A stretch of DNA of 23,770 bases from a virus, in IMG/VR virus record IMGVR_UViG_3300043469_000558, positions 1 to 23,770 of that record; one strand, 5' to 3'. Each line of letters begins with the position of its first letter. The stretch's first letter is position 1. Position numbers and translations under genes: made by a program. The notes beneath the pieces were generated by a model. That model did no database searches and was not told where the DNA came from. It saw only the letters and a program-made list of their open reading frames with translations. Shown here in pieces: positions 5,362 to 13,130 of this stretch.

Positions 5362-7161
5362 TTAGTTTTTAAATCCCATTTTATCCCAATATTCTTGTGT
5401 GTAACCTTTTGTTGGCATATCAGCAGGCTTCATAGATACTTCTTTTTCGTTTCTAATTCTATATCCATACTTTTCAGCTATTCTATTGCTTAATGGTTTA
5501 GCAGTTCCACTTGTAGGGTCAACTTTTACACCTTCTAAATTTGCATACGTTCTACGTAGCCATCGATGTTCACATCTCGGCCCGCCTTTGTACAACCATA
5601 TAGAATAATTTGCAGCACCACCTTTACCAAAACCTGCGTTTACAGCTAAATTTTCCATAGCAATTATATCTTCTTTACGATATACTTTATCTGCATTTAA
5701 CATTTTATTGCAAAATTCTCTTTCGCCTGTTAAATTACCGCTATAAACGTATCTTGTAATAAAGTTTACACCATCAATTACTTTATCTTGCTCAGGACTT
5801 TTAATGTTTGGCTTTGCAGTACCTGTACTAACAAATTTCCATACTTTAGATAGTAAAGATTTATCGTTTTGCTTCTGATTAATAAAGTTTATTTCAGCAT
5901 CTAATTCTTCTTCTGCATCGTAATCTACTTCTGTTTCATCAATCATTAACCATTCTTCACCTAATACTTCGCCTTTGTTTATTAATTCATCAGCTACTGA
6001 TTCAGAACCTAAACAAGTGTGTGAACTTAAACCTGTTTCTTCTGCTACTTGTTCTTGTGTAGTAGTATTTTCTAAATCAGTAAATTCTAAAGGTTGAATA
6101 GTTTTAAAGTATAATTTTAAAGAAATACCATTAACTGCTAAAATTTCATCTAAAGCAGCACATAATTCTTCTTGGTATGGTTTAATAACAATGTTATCCA
6201 TTAACAAAGTAGCAGTTTTAATTTCATCTGCATTATTACCTAAACCACCATCACCTGTACGAACTCCTAAAAGCATAGGTGAAGTTACACGGTGTCCTAC
6301 AATTAGTTTTTCAAAACATTCTCTGCTTAAATATTCGTAGTGTGCCGGTGCATCAGTTAAAGGTAAATCATCAACTGTAGTTTTACTTTCTGCATTGGCG
6401 TTAAAAGCTACAATTACTTTTTCACCACGTGCGCCTGTTAGTTTAGAAAGCACATCGCTTTTTAATCTTTCACGCATTTCTTCAGAAGGGATACCATTGT
6501 TAAAATTGATAACTTTAGTTCCGCTAAATCCGTTAGAAATATCGTTAATTAGATAATCAGAGATAGTTTCTTCTAAATAGGCGTATGGTAAAGAACCTGA
6601 ATAATCTATGGGTGTATAGTAGTGAAAGCCACTAACGTAAGGTTTTACAATATAAATTTCTACTTCGTTTCCGTTACCAAAACCAAAAGCAGGAATTTTA
6701 GTAGGTTCTTCACTTGGTTTTTTCTTTGTCCAATCAGGAAAATAAAACCAATTTTCAATTTCGCCTTTTTTGTTGCATTTTTCCGCCCTTAAGGTATGCA
6801 TAGGGAAGTGACTGATGGATTTAACCAACTTTTTTTCCATTACAACCTGCATTGCAGCCATTCCTAATAACTTGCGTTCTAATGCTACCTTTTTTAAACA
6901 ATCAGGTTTAATTAAAGAAACCATTTGTGCGTATTCATTAGGCTTTTTGTTTGCATCTAATGCACCAATACCTTTTCCGTATATCATATTAGTGATACCG
7001 GTAATAATAGCACCATTTGAAGTACTATATAAGAATCTATCTATTAAGTACTGAAAGTAGTTGTTATCGTGTCCGTATTCGATGTAATTATTTCTTTTAC
7101 TTTCTCGAATCTCAGGCGATGTATAAGCCGATAAATTAACAATTGAAATATTATTATCCAT
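5362..7161 (-). CDS. Portal protein with a fused C-terminal Mu-F/SPP1-gp7-like domain
   Basis: 599 aa. The first 400 residues have portal features: SNGAIITGITNMIYGKGIG near residue 50, a crown/wing region, and a segment ending in FEKLIVGHRVTSPMLLGVRTGDG followed by NADEIKTATLLMDNIVIKPYQ, as in Bacteroidota phage portals that form the dodecameric DNA channel. After an acidic linker, residues 464-599 form a separate domain with VYSGNLTGEREFCNKML, YRKEDI, and GGPRCEHRWLRR (Cys530, His532). This resembles the C-terminal head-morphogenesis domain of Mu gpF/SPP1 gp7-type minor capsid proteins, here joined to the portal in one chain. The gene lies downstream of the capsid and tail tube genes, unlike the usual terminase-portal order. 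It overlaps the preceding gene by 8 nt. Confidence 0.8.
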   Translation of the reverse strand: MDNNISIVNLSAYTSPEIRESKRNNYIEYGHDNNYFQYLIDRFLYSTSNGAIITGITNMIYGKGIGALDANKKPNEYAQMVSLIKPDCLKKVALERKLLGMAAMQVVMEKKLVKSISHFPMHTLRAEKCNKKGEIENWFYFPDWTKKKPSEEPTKIPAFGFGNGNEVEIYIVKPYVSGFHYYTPIDYSGSLPYAYLEETISDYLINDISNGFSGTKVINFNNGIPSEEMRERLKSDVLSKLTGARGEKVIVAFNANAESKTTVDDLPLTDAPAHYEYLSRECFEKLIVGHRVTSPMLLGVRTGDGGLGNNADEIKTATLLMDNIVIKPYQEELCAALDEILAVNGISLKLYFKTIQPLEFTDLENTTTQEQVAEETGLSSHTCLGSESVADELINKGEVLGEEWLMIDETEVDYDAEEELDAEINFINQKQNDKSLLSKVWKFVSTGTAKPNIKSPEQDKVIDGVNFITRYVYSGNLTGEREFCNKMLNADKVYRKEDIIAMENLAVNAGFGKGGAANYSIWLYKGGPRCEHRWLRRTYANLEGVKVDPTSGTAKPLSNRIAEKYGYRIRNEKEVSMKPADMPTKGYTQEYWDKMGFKN

Positions 7162-7495
7162 AAATTATAAATTCATTAGATGTAGCGTTTGCAACGTAAA
7201 CACCCTGATTAATTGTATAAGTAGAAATAGATTGATTTGTACACATTACTTTATCTCTATAAACCACGTTTTCGCCATCAAAACAAGTTAAAGCATAAGT
7301 ACGACCATCTATTAAAAATTCAAACGTTAAATCTTCTTGAAATTGCATCCAATACTTTTCTACTACAAGTACAGGGTTTTCTATTTCGTGTTCTACATTC
7401 GCTAATTCATCTTTAAACACCATAGAAGTAATATTACAACTACGTGGCATAAATTTAAAATTTTGTGAGTATGTAGAATCCTTTAAAACTATCAT
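7154..7495 (-). CDS. Small virion-module protein of unknown function (113 aa)
   Basis: 113 aa, mostly beta-type composition, beginning MIVLKDSTYSQNFKFMPRS and ending ATSNEFIIYG. No signal or membrane segment. It lies between the tail-tube gene (after a terminator) and the portal gene, overlapping the latter by 8 nt. The repeated short strands and the position suggest a structural or assembly protein, but I do not recognise the family. The first 93 bases upstream hold the tail-tube terminator and no clear promoter, so it may rely on read-through. Confidence 0.6.
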   Translation of the reverse strand: MIVLKDSTYSQNFKFMPRSCNITSMVFKDELANVEHEIENPVLVVEKYWMQFQEDLTFEFLIDGRTYALTCFDGENVVYRDKVMCTNQSISTYTINQGVYVANATSNEFIIYG

Positions 7496-7542
7496 TCTAT
7501 TTTTTATTAAATAATAAATAAAAGTCTAAATTGTTTTAAAAT

Positions 7543-7568
7543 AAAAAAGGGCAGCTAATGCCACCCTT
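7543..7568 (-). terminator. Rho-independent terminator after the tail-tube gene
   Basis: On the minus strand the RNA would form AAGGG paired with CCCTT, with an inner pair CA/TG and a 3-nt bulge, followed at once by a run of six T. It begins about 20 nt after the stop codon at 7589. The imperfect stem suggests partial termination, which would lower portal expression relative to the tail tube. Confidence 0.7.
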
Positions 7569-7588
7569 AATTAAATTGTAAGAATTAA

Positions 7589-8110
7589 TTAGTCAATTAC
7601 AACAGTAAATCCAACTTCCTCTAAAGTATCACCTAAGAAATTAGCAGGAACTCTTTCCATTCCTTTTAATTCTAATGTGTAACCTGACAAATCACCCATT
7701 GCAGTACCTGTAACAATAGTTCCACCTGTAACATCCATTCCGTGTTCTAATCCACAGAAGAAAAAGTTTCCGTTGTTATCTTCTACAATTACTTGTGGTC
7801 TACCATAAGCAAGTAGTTTAATTTGTTTATGTGTTGTAGCATCTAAACTTTTCAACTGTAGTTTTAAACTTTGGTCAAAAAATGTAGTTCCGTTTTCACG
7901 TGAAGAAGTTATAGTTTGGTCGAAACTATTTGTTCCTTTCAATTCGTATTTATATGCTGTTGGTGAACCTGTTACAGCATCAATAATATCAGTGCTTCCT
8001 GAATAAGTATATCCTGTTACTTCACCCCAATTAACGAAATAAGCAGCCTTCAAACCGCCCGCCGCTGATTTACAGGGTTCTAATCTTCCAAGTGTTAAAT
8101 CACAAGCCAT
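7589..8110 (-). CDS. Major tail tube protein
   Basis: 173 aa beginning MACDLTLGRLEPCKSAAGGL, then AYFVNWGEVTGYTYSG; this start is distinctive for tail tube proteins of Bacteroidota siphophages. The remainder is beta-rich with TYKYELKGTN-like and GYTLELKGMERVPANF strands expected of a stacked hexameric tube subunit. It is flanked by two terminators (8135-8164 before, 7543-7568 after), so it sits in a short transcript segment. It follows the capsid gene, although most tail genes are located upstream near the terminase. Start context is the A-rich AAATATAAAAA before ATG. Confidence 0.8.
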   Translation of the reverse strand: MACDLTLGRLEPCKSAAGGLKAAYFVNWGEVTGYTYSGSTDIIDAVTGSPTAYKYELKGTNSFDQTITSSRENGTTFFDQSLKLQLKSLDATTHKQIKLLAYGRPQVIVEDNNGNFFFCGLEHGMDVTGGTIVTGTAMGDLSGYTLELKGMERVPANFLGDTLEEVGFTVVID

Positions 8111-8134
8111 TTTTTATATTTTTTTAAGATTAAT

Positions 8135-8164
8135 AAAAAAAAAGGTGGTGTTTATTCCACCACC
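8135..8164 (-). terminator. Strong rho-independent terminator after the capsid gene
   Basis: Perfect 7-bp stem GGTGGTG/CACCACC (8144-8150 with 8158-8164), a 7-nt loop, and nine T in a row on the minus strand directly after the stem. It starts about 24 nt after the capsid stop codon. This is the clearest terminator in the window and would allow high capsid yield with reduced read-through into the tail-tube gene. Confidence 0.88.
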
Positions 8165-8187
8165 CTTTTCTTGTTTATTTGTTATGA

Positions 8188-9132
8188 TTATGCAGCAGGA
8201 GTGTAAAGTACAATTTCACTTCCAATTCCGTAGTTAACGGTAGCAGTAAAACGCATTACAACTCTTACATTTTGTGAACCATCGATTGGCGACATATCAA
8301 TTAATTGAACTTCGTTTTGGTCTGATAACAAACCAGTTCCGAAGAATAAATTAGATTTTTGTGCAGCCATTACGTAATCATCAGCCATTCCATTTGCAAC
8401 GAAGATTTTTACACCATCAAAAGACAAACTTCCGTTATTCCACCATTGTGTACCCATTGAGTTAGTACCATTAGCACCTAAACCAGAAGCTCCAAATCCT
8501 CCTAATGCTCTAACATAAGCACGTGCAGCTGATTGTGAAAGGTATAAGTACAAATCTTCTTTTCCGTATAATGCAGCAGGGATAGCATCTACAACTTTTC
8601 CAAGTTCAGCAATTACGTTAGCAGCAGTAATACCACCTGAAGCCGGAGAAGCTACATCAATAACAGTAGCATCAGCAGTAGCCAATGTTACAAGGCCTGC
8701 AAACTCACCTGCATTAGCGTTAACACCTTTCCAAATGTTTTGTTCTGTTTTTTCAGCAACCTTAGCAGCTACGTGTGAAATTAAGAAATCAGCAAATGAA
8801 GGTGGCAAATTATCGAAAGCTGAATAACCCATTGTGATAGCTTCCCAAGTTTGGTGAAAGTCTTTTTTACACAATTGTAAATTCACTTGGAATTCTTCAG
8901 GTTGTAAAATTCTTTCAGTCAATGTAACAGTAGAAGTAGCATCGAAATCACAAGTAGCATCTTTAACGATACCATCTGTAGCAATTCTTTGAATTACTTG
9001 TTTGTATTTTACATTAGGCATAACTTCGATTCCACCATTTGCGATAGTAGAACCTGAAAGTAATGCAGCAGAAATATATTTTCCTGCAAATTCGCCTGCA
9101 TAGGTCGAAGTAATAGAAGTAGTAGTAGCCAT
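8188..9132 (-). CDS. Major capsid protein (HK97-fold type)
   Basis: 314 aa, normal for Bacteroidota siphophage capsid proteins. The N-terminus is MATTTSITSTYAGEFAGKYI with SAALLSGSTIANGGIEVMPN, followed by TSTVTLTERILQPEEFQVNLQLCKKDF split by conserved Cys, and an A-domain-like C-terminal part with FTATVNYGIGSEIVLYTP. Gly/Ala-rich loops (GGFGASGLGANGTN) are typical. The gene lies directly after the scaffold-like gene and before a strong terminator; its ATG is preceded by AAAAATAAAAA, a good Bacteroidota initiation tract. No N-terminal delta domain long enough for an HK97-type cleavage is obvious, so the scaffold role is probably supplied by the separate upstream protein. Confidence 0.88.
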   Translation of the reverse strand: MATTTSITSTYAGEFAGKYISAALLSGSTIANGGIEVMPNVKYKQVIQRIATDGIVKDATCDFDATSTVTLTERILQPEEFQVNLQLCKKDFHQTWEAITMGYSAFDNLPPSFADFLISHVAAKVAEKTEQNIWKGVNANAGEFAGLVTLATADATVIDVASPASGGITAANVIAELGKVVDAIPAALYGKEDLYLYLSQSAARAYVRALGGFGASGLGANGTNSMGTQWWNNGSLSFDGVKIFVANGMADDYVMAAQKSNLFFGTGLLSDQNEVQLIDMSPIDGSQNVRVVMRFTATVNYGIGSEIVLYTPAA

Positions 9133-9141
9133 TTTTTATTT

Positions 9142-9693
9142 TTAGTTAAAAAGTTTAGACATTACAATATCTTGTGTAGACATTGCTCGATTAGGTGATA
9201 TTTTATTTAATTTAAAAGAAGATACAACTTCAGGTGAGTGTGTTAATGGTTGAACATCAACTTCAGCACTTAATTGTACTTCTTCTTTTACTGATTTTAA
9301 TTCAGCAATTTCCGCACGTAGTTTTTCAATTTCAGAAAAAAACATTTCTTTAGTAATTGATTCCACTACACGTTTAGGGGCAGCAGGAGCAGCACTCATT
9401 TCTTCTTCATTAGTAGTTTCTACTTCTTCAGTTTCGGGTGCAACAACTTCTTCTTCTTCAGGCATTTCAATAGAAGCAATAACACCTTCTACTTCAACTT
9501 TTAATTCACTGCCATCTTCAAGTTTGTATTCTCCTACAGGCAAAGCAATTCTATCTTCACCATTTACAATAAAAACGGCTGCTTCAGGTTCAAACACTTC
9601 TGCTTCAATTACTGTAACACCATCTTCAAGTTTCATTTGGGCAAGTTTTACCTCCATTCCCAATAACGTTTTGATTTCGTTAATTACATTCAT
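9142..9693 (-). CDS. Capsid scaffold-like protein
   Basis: 183 aa. Residues 1-75 contain a beta-rich part with GEYKLEDGSELKVEVEG. Residues 76-105 are extremely acidic (EEEEVVAPETEEVETTNEEE). A coiled-coil helix follows (MFFSEIEKLRAEIAELKSVKEE), and the C-terminus ends with KISPNRAMSTQDIVMSKLF, the sort of short terminal helix that binds capsid subunits. Acidic, helical proteins just before the capsid gene are usually scaffolds that guide procapsid assembly and are removed by the protease. The role is inferred from composition and the protease-scaffold-capsid order; the protein stop lies 10 nt before the capsid start. Confidence 0.65.
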   Translation of the reverse strand: MNVINEIKTLLGMEVKLAQMKLEDGVTVIEAEVFEPEAAVFIVNGEDRIALPVGEYKLEDGSELKVEVEGVIASIEMPEEEEVVAPETEEVETTNEEEMSAAPAAPKRVVESITKEMFFSEIEKLRAEIAELKSVKEEVQLSAEVDVQPLTHSPEVVSSFKLNKISPNRAMSTQDIVMSKLFN

Positions 9694-9740
9694 AGTACAT
9701 TTTTTATTTATTAATAATTGTTGTTTTAAATTGTTATAAA

Positions 9741-9896
9741 TTAGTTTGGTGCAGGTTCGTTACCTTGACCTACTAAACTACCTATGCCTTGCGCTCTTAA
9801 TTCACCGGTGCAGCATTTAGAGTTGTACGTGTTATCTTTACACAAGCACCCACGTTTACCGCCTTTTGGAGATGTTACTTTTAGTTTCTTACTCAT
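9741..9896 (-). CDS. Small Cys-rich conserved phage protein (51 aa)
   Basis: Frame from ATG 9896 to TAA 9741 that begins MSKKLKVTSPKGGKRGCLC and ends LVGQGNEPAPN. Four cysteines in CLCKD (17, 19) and CC (28, 29) could bind a metal or form disulphides. The pattern RGCLCKD-NTY-x-S-KCC, then AQGIG, matches small proteins I recall from many Bacteroidota phages in the capsid region. It overlaps the end of the HAD frame by 8 nt (ATGAGTAA), so it is translationally coupled. Function unknown; a minor virion component is possible. Confidence 0.7.
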   Translation of the reverse strand: MSKKLKVTSPKGGKRGCLCKDNTYNSKCCTGELRAQGIGSLVGQGNEPAPN

Positions 9897-10224
9897 TTGT
9901 AAATAATTTACCTATTCCTTCAATTTGTTTCACTACGTTTTCGTTATTATCGTAATGTGTTTCTATTTTTAAACTTTTAATTTTAGCTATTTTGTTTACA
10001 TTACTACCGGTAGCATAAACTCTACTTAATGGAATATCTAATGCTTTTGCTTTGTTTATCATTCCACTTTTTAAATGCCGTGCAGAAATTATATAAACAT
10101 CGTTACCTTCTTCAATTAATCGTTTAGCTATTTCAGTTCCTTTAGCAGTTGATAAAGTAGAATCGTAATCAAAACTAATTTTTGTTAATTGAACTTTTTT
10201 TTTTCGTCTGCTAAAATCAGTTCT
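9889..10224 (-). CDS. HAD-like hydrolase domain, reached by -1 frameshift from the protease gene
   Basis: The frame is open from 10224 to TAA 9889, but has no ATG, GTG or TTG before the conserved core, so it has no ordinary start. The core from 10194 (101 aa) shows HAD phosphatase landmarks: motif I FDYDSTLS, then GTEIAKRLIEEGNDVYIISA with the Ser of motif II followed by RH, Lys-rich NKIAKIKSL in the motif III place, and HYDNNENVV as the acidic motif IV. Ten A residues at the protease C-terminus put this frame in register by a -1 shift. Fusion would give about 300 aa. HAD proteins usually remove phosphate groups; the short cap-less form gives no substrate. A homopolymer sequencing error is the main alternative to programmed shifting. 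Confidence 0.7.
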   Translation of the reverse strand, partial: RTDFSRRKKKVQLTKISFDYDSTLSTAKGTEIAKRLIEEGNDVYIISARHLKSGMINKAKALDIPLSRVYATGSNVNKIAKIKSLKIETHYDNNENVVKQIEGIGKLFTNE

Positions 10225-10790
10225 TTAATTAATTCAATCAGTTCATCATCTTTAGCTTTTTGAAAATTCATTTCTACTTTGTCGCTAAAATATCCTTCAA
10301 CACTTAAACCTAAATAAGTTCCGTTTTTAACTTCTTTCCAAACTTCATCATTATCAATTTTCATAATAACCGCCCAAGCACCTTCAACTGCATTTAAGTT
10401 ATACAAAGCAGTTTTATCCATTTTAGGATTTTCAACTACCCAAGATTCAATAGTAGAAACACCTTCTGTTTTTTCTTTATGTTCTAAAGTAGCATTATTG
10501 TTTTTTAAATTCTTTAAATACAATTCAGCAGCCTTTCTAACTGTATCTTTTGAAAATGTAATGTTATATTCATAATCACCATTTCTTCTATAAATAAGTT
10601 TATCAGGAACTAAAGCCAAACCTATAATAATTCTCTTTTCATCATCAATAGATTTAAACTCTATTTTGTGCTGATTCAATGCCACAAAGTTTTCCTCTAT
10701 TGCAGGCATCTTTACCAAGCTAATAGCGTCTACACCTTCTTTAATGTTTTCTTCATCAATAAACAATTCTATTGTATCTAATTTACCCAT
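10185..10790 (-). CDS. Prohead protease, XkdF-like
   Basis: 201 aa. Residues 1-40 have the lead-in typical of XkdF-like proteins, IELFIDEENIKEGVDAISLV followed by KMPAIEENFVAL. A beta-rich domain follows with RIIIGLALVPDKLIYR, then the likely catalytic histidine His104 in NATLEHKE, then ESWVVENPKMD, then the likely nucleophile Ser163 in GLSVEGYF. Phage prohead proteases of this group mature the capsid by removing scaffold and sometimes capsid N-termini. The tail is helical and acidic, ending DEKKKFN at the A10 site. It is placed right before HAD, scaffold and capsid genes. Its start overlaps the homing endonuclease stop by 13 nt. Confidence 0.75.
   Translation of the reverse strand: MGKLDTIELFIDEENIKEGVDAISLVKMPAIEENFVALNQHKIEFKSIDDEKRIIIGLALVPDKLIYRRNGDYEYNITFSKDTVRKAAELYLKNLKNNNATLEHKEKTEGVSTIESWVVENPKMDKTALYNLNAVEGAWAVIMKIDNDEVWKEVKNGTYLGLSVEGYFSDKVEMNFQKAKDDELIELIKELILADEKKKFN
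10195..10204 (-). promoter_or_regulatory. A10 slippery site, candidate programmed -1 frameshift
   Basis: On the minus strand the protease codons read GAA AAA AAA AAG, so A-AAA-AAG lies in the correct phase. This is the heptamer used in Escherichia coli dnaX. A -1 slip continues into the HAD frame, while normal reading stops three codons later at 10185. I see no clear stimulatory hairpin or upstream Shine-Dalgarno-like helper. Transcript slippage adding one A in the run would give the same fusion. Confidence 0.6.
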
Positions 10791-11329
10791 TTTAAATTTG
10801 TTTTATTATCTTTTTTATTGTTCAACATTTGACTTAACATAGTATAGCTAATATTATTTAATTCAGCCGCTTTTCTTAATGATTCAAATATTACTTTTGT
10901 TTCTAAATCAATTATTTTTTTATTATTCTTACCTAAACAAGAATTTCGCATATTAGATTTATAACTTTCGTTTTGAGTAAAAGAATAATCTTTATTGTGT
11001 TTGTTATAATCAATTAATCTAATTTTCTTTTTTTGTTTTTCTTCTGCATTTATGTTTGTAGCACCTTCACCACCATCAGTCATATTTACTAAAGTTCCTT
11101 TATCTAAATCTTTCCTTCCGTAAAAAGAAATTAAATCAACTTCTATTTCTTTAGCTAATTCATATTCTATATCGGTAATTAAAATTTGAACTTCATAACC
11201 ATATTTATTTATAGTATTAATCCAATGTTTATTTCTACCATATTTAGAATATGCTCTTTTTTTAGAAACACCTATTCCAATATAAAAAACTTCACCGCAA
11301 GGTTTTAAATGTCTATAAACTAACGCCAT
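10778..11329 (-). CDS. GIY-YIG homing endonuclease with NUMOD1-like tail
   Basis: 183 aa. The nuclease core shows VYRHL (residues 4-8, GIY strand variant), FYIGIG (15-20), Arg25 in KKRAY, an acidic helix with Glu62/Glu64 (KEIEVDLISFYG) and the closing LVNMTDGGEGA (81-90). A basic linker follows, then KKIIDLETKVIFESLRKAAE (137-156) and TMLSQMLNNKK, the pattern of the NUMOD1 DNA-binding module of homing endonucleases. Such genes cut related phage genomes lacking them and spread by repair. It is free-standing, between tape measure and protease genes, and its end overlaps the protease start by 13 nt. No flanking intron or intein is visible. All core residues look present, so it is probably active. 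Confidence 0.88.
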   Translation of the reverse strand: MALVYRHLKPCGEVFYIGIGVSKKRAYSKYGRNKHWINTINKYGYEVQILITDIEYELAKEIEVDLISFYGRKDLDKGTLVNMTDGGEGATNINAEEKQKKKIRLIDYNKHNKDYSFTQNESYKSNMRNSCLGKNNKKIIDLETKVIFESLRKAAELNNISYTMLSQMLNNKKDNKTNLKWVN

Positions 11330-11364
11330 ACTTTTAAAATTAATTTACAAGCATTTTGTTTTAT

Positions 11365-12993
11365 TTATCCTAATGTAGCTGAGCGTATTATGTTACGGTC
11401 TAAACTTTGTGCAGTAGTCACGTTATTTGCTACTACATACGCTTGGACAGGTTGTTGTTCTCTATTGCTAATTGCACCTGCTAATTGATTAACTCCCGTT
11501 GCACCTACTACGTTAAATTGTGGAGCAGAACCAGGAGCACCACCACTTGGAGAAGCGCTACCACCTCCACCTGCACTACCCCCACCTACAGCTTGTAATG
11601 CTTTTGCTGTTGAAGCTAATGTGGTTGCTACGCCTAACGCAGTTGTAATATTATTAAACGCTATAACAGGAGCAGCAGAAGCTCCACTTGTAGCAATAGC
11701 TTGTGGAGTTGCTAAAGCACCAATGTTAGCAGCGTTATTAGCCATAATCATTTTAGCTATAGCTATCGCATTTTCAGCTATAATAGCCGCTTTTTGAACT
11801 GCTTTATTTTTACCCGCTACTTCTTTTAAAAATCCAACTGCACCTGAAGCTAAGTTTAATCCTGCTTCTTGTATTGCTCTTTTTTGTTCAAGTTCAGCAG
11901 CAGCAATTGCTATTTTATCTTTAGAAGCCTTTTCTTCATTATCATAAGATATTTTTTGATATTTTAAATTAATATCATTAATTTCATTTGCTTTAGCTAT
12001 TTCTTGTTCAACTGTAGATATTCCTGCCTCTTTTGATTTTGCTATTTTATCATCGTAATTTTTAGCTATTAACTCAAGTTCTTTTTCTTGGTCAGTCATT
12101 AATGCTAAACGATTTCTTTCACGTGCATCTGCTTCAGTTTTTAATAATTCATCATATCTTGCTTCTGCATCTTTTCCTAAATCACTTGCTCTTTTACTTC
12201 TTTCTTCTCGTGCTTTTTCTTCTGCTTCTTTTCTCTTTTTTTCTAATTCAGCTAACCTTTCTAATTCTTTTTTTCTTAATTCAGCACGTTTTTCAGCTTC
12301 TTCTTTTTCAGCTTTAGTCATTTCTTTTGTGCCTGAAACAAATCTTTTAGAAGCATCATCATAGTTTTTACTAAATGATGTTACTGATTTTTTTGCATCT
12401 TCCCAAGCACCGCTAAAATCACCTGAAATTAATTTCTTTACTGCACCACCCAACATTCCCAAAGACTGAAATACCGCAGTAACACTTGAATAAACTACGT
12501 TAAAAGCTTGGGAAACGTAAGGCAATGCTTTTAAAGCTAAATCTACTAATATGTTAAACAAAGGTTCAACTACACGAAATATTCCTTGAAATATTTTTTC
12601 CATTCCTTCTAATAATGGTTGTAGTTTTTTCATTGCTACTTCATTATCTTGGAATGCTTTTACTAATCCACCAATAACTGCTACTATTAAACCAATTACA
12701 GAAGCCTTTAAAGCACCATTAAAGGAACTAAATGTTCTTTCAGCATTACGTATGCCTTGACCCAACATACCTAATGGTCCTGAAGCATTTTCTAATTGCC
12801 CAAGAAAATCATCATTTGTAGCTTTAGCATCAGATATGGCATCATCCATATCACGTATTTGAGCAGAAATTTTATTAAATTCAGAACTACCTGCAGCTGT
12901 TTCTTTTAACTGCTTTTTTAATTCTCTTAAATTCTGAATTGTTGGCTCTAAATTACTTTTTACTTCTAAGTCAACTTCTATTTTTTCTGCCAT
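11365..12993 (-). CDS. Tail tape measure protein
   Basis: 542 aa, short for the family. The N-terminus is helical (VDLEVKSNLEPTIQNLRELK), then there is a hydrophobic stretch with SVIGLIVAVIGGLVKAF (about 96-112) and further amphipathic helices. A long charged coiled coil rich in Lys/Glu/Ala runs about 220-370 (KAEKEEAEKRAELRKKELER and so on). The C-terminal region has Ala-rich segments with AEN-AIAIAKMIMANNAA, then a Gly/Ser-rich linker and a final Asn-rich strand segment. The sequence is typical of short Bacteroidota siphophage tape measures, which fix tail length and help DNA entry. At roughly 1.5 A per residue this would give a tail near 80 nm. It lies after the two large baseplate-like genes, the reverse of the usual order. 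Confidence 0.85.
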   Translation of the reverse strand: MAEKIEVDLEVKSNLEPTIQNLRELKKQLKETAAGSSEFNKISAQIRDMDDAISDAKATNDDFLGQLENASGPLGMLGQGIRNAERTFSSFNGALKASVIGLIVAVIGGLVKAFQDNEVAMKKLQPLLEGMEKIFQGIFRVVEPLFNILVDLALKALPYVSQAFNVVYSSVTAVFQSLGMLGGAVKKLISGDFSGAWEDAKKSVTSFSKNYDDASKRFVSGTKEMTKAEKEEAEKRAELRKKELERLAELEKKRKEAEEKAREERSKRASDLGKDAEARYDELLKTEADARERNRLALMTDQEKELELIAKNYDDKIAKSKEAGISTVEQEIAKANEINDINLKYQKISYDNEEKASKDKIAIAAAELEQKRAIQEAGLNLASGAVGFLKEVAGKNKAVQKAAIIAENAIAIAKMIMANNAANIGALATPQAIATSGASAAPVIAFNNITTALGVATTLASTAKALQAVGGGSAGGGGSASPSGGAPGSAPQFNVVGATGVNQLAGAISNREQQPVQAYVVANNVTTAQSLDRNIIRSATLG

Positions 12994-13130
12994 TTTATTT
13001 CTCGTTTAAGTTGTGTAAATCCTTTTTTAAATGTTGTAGGCAGTTCATATTTGCCTTTAGCAATTTCTATTAATTCGCTTTGCCCGTAATGTTCGGTACA
13101 TTGCAGTAGTTCAAATATTTGTTTAAGCAT
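12978..13130 (-). CDS. Small protein between the baseplate-like and tape measure genes (50 aa)
   Basis: Frame from ATG 13130 to TAG 12978. It begins MLKQIFELLQCTEHYGQSE, continues LIEIAKGKYELPTTFKKGF and ends REIKWQKK. It fills exactly the space between the neighbours, overlapping the 798-aa gene by 8 nt and the tape measure by 16 nt, so it is probably real and translationally coupled. The amphipathic helical look and the place next to the tape measure would suit a small tail chaperone or tail-tip part, but there is no family evidence. Confidence 0.65.
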   Translation of the reverse strand: MLKQIFELLQCTEHYGQSELIEIAKGKYELPTTFKKGFTQLKREIKWQKK

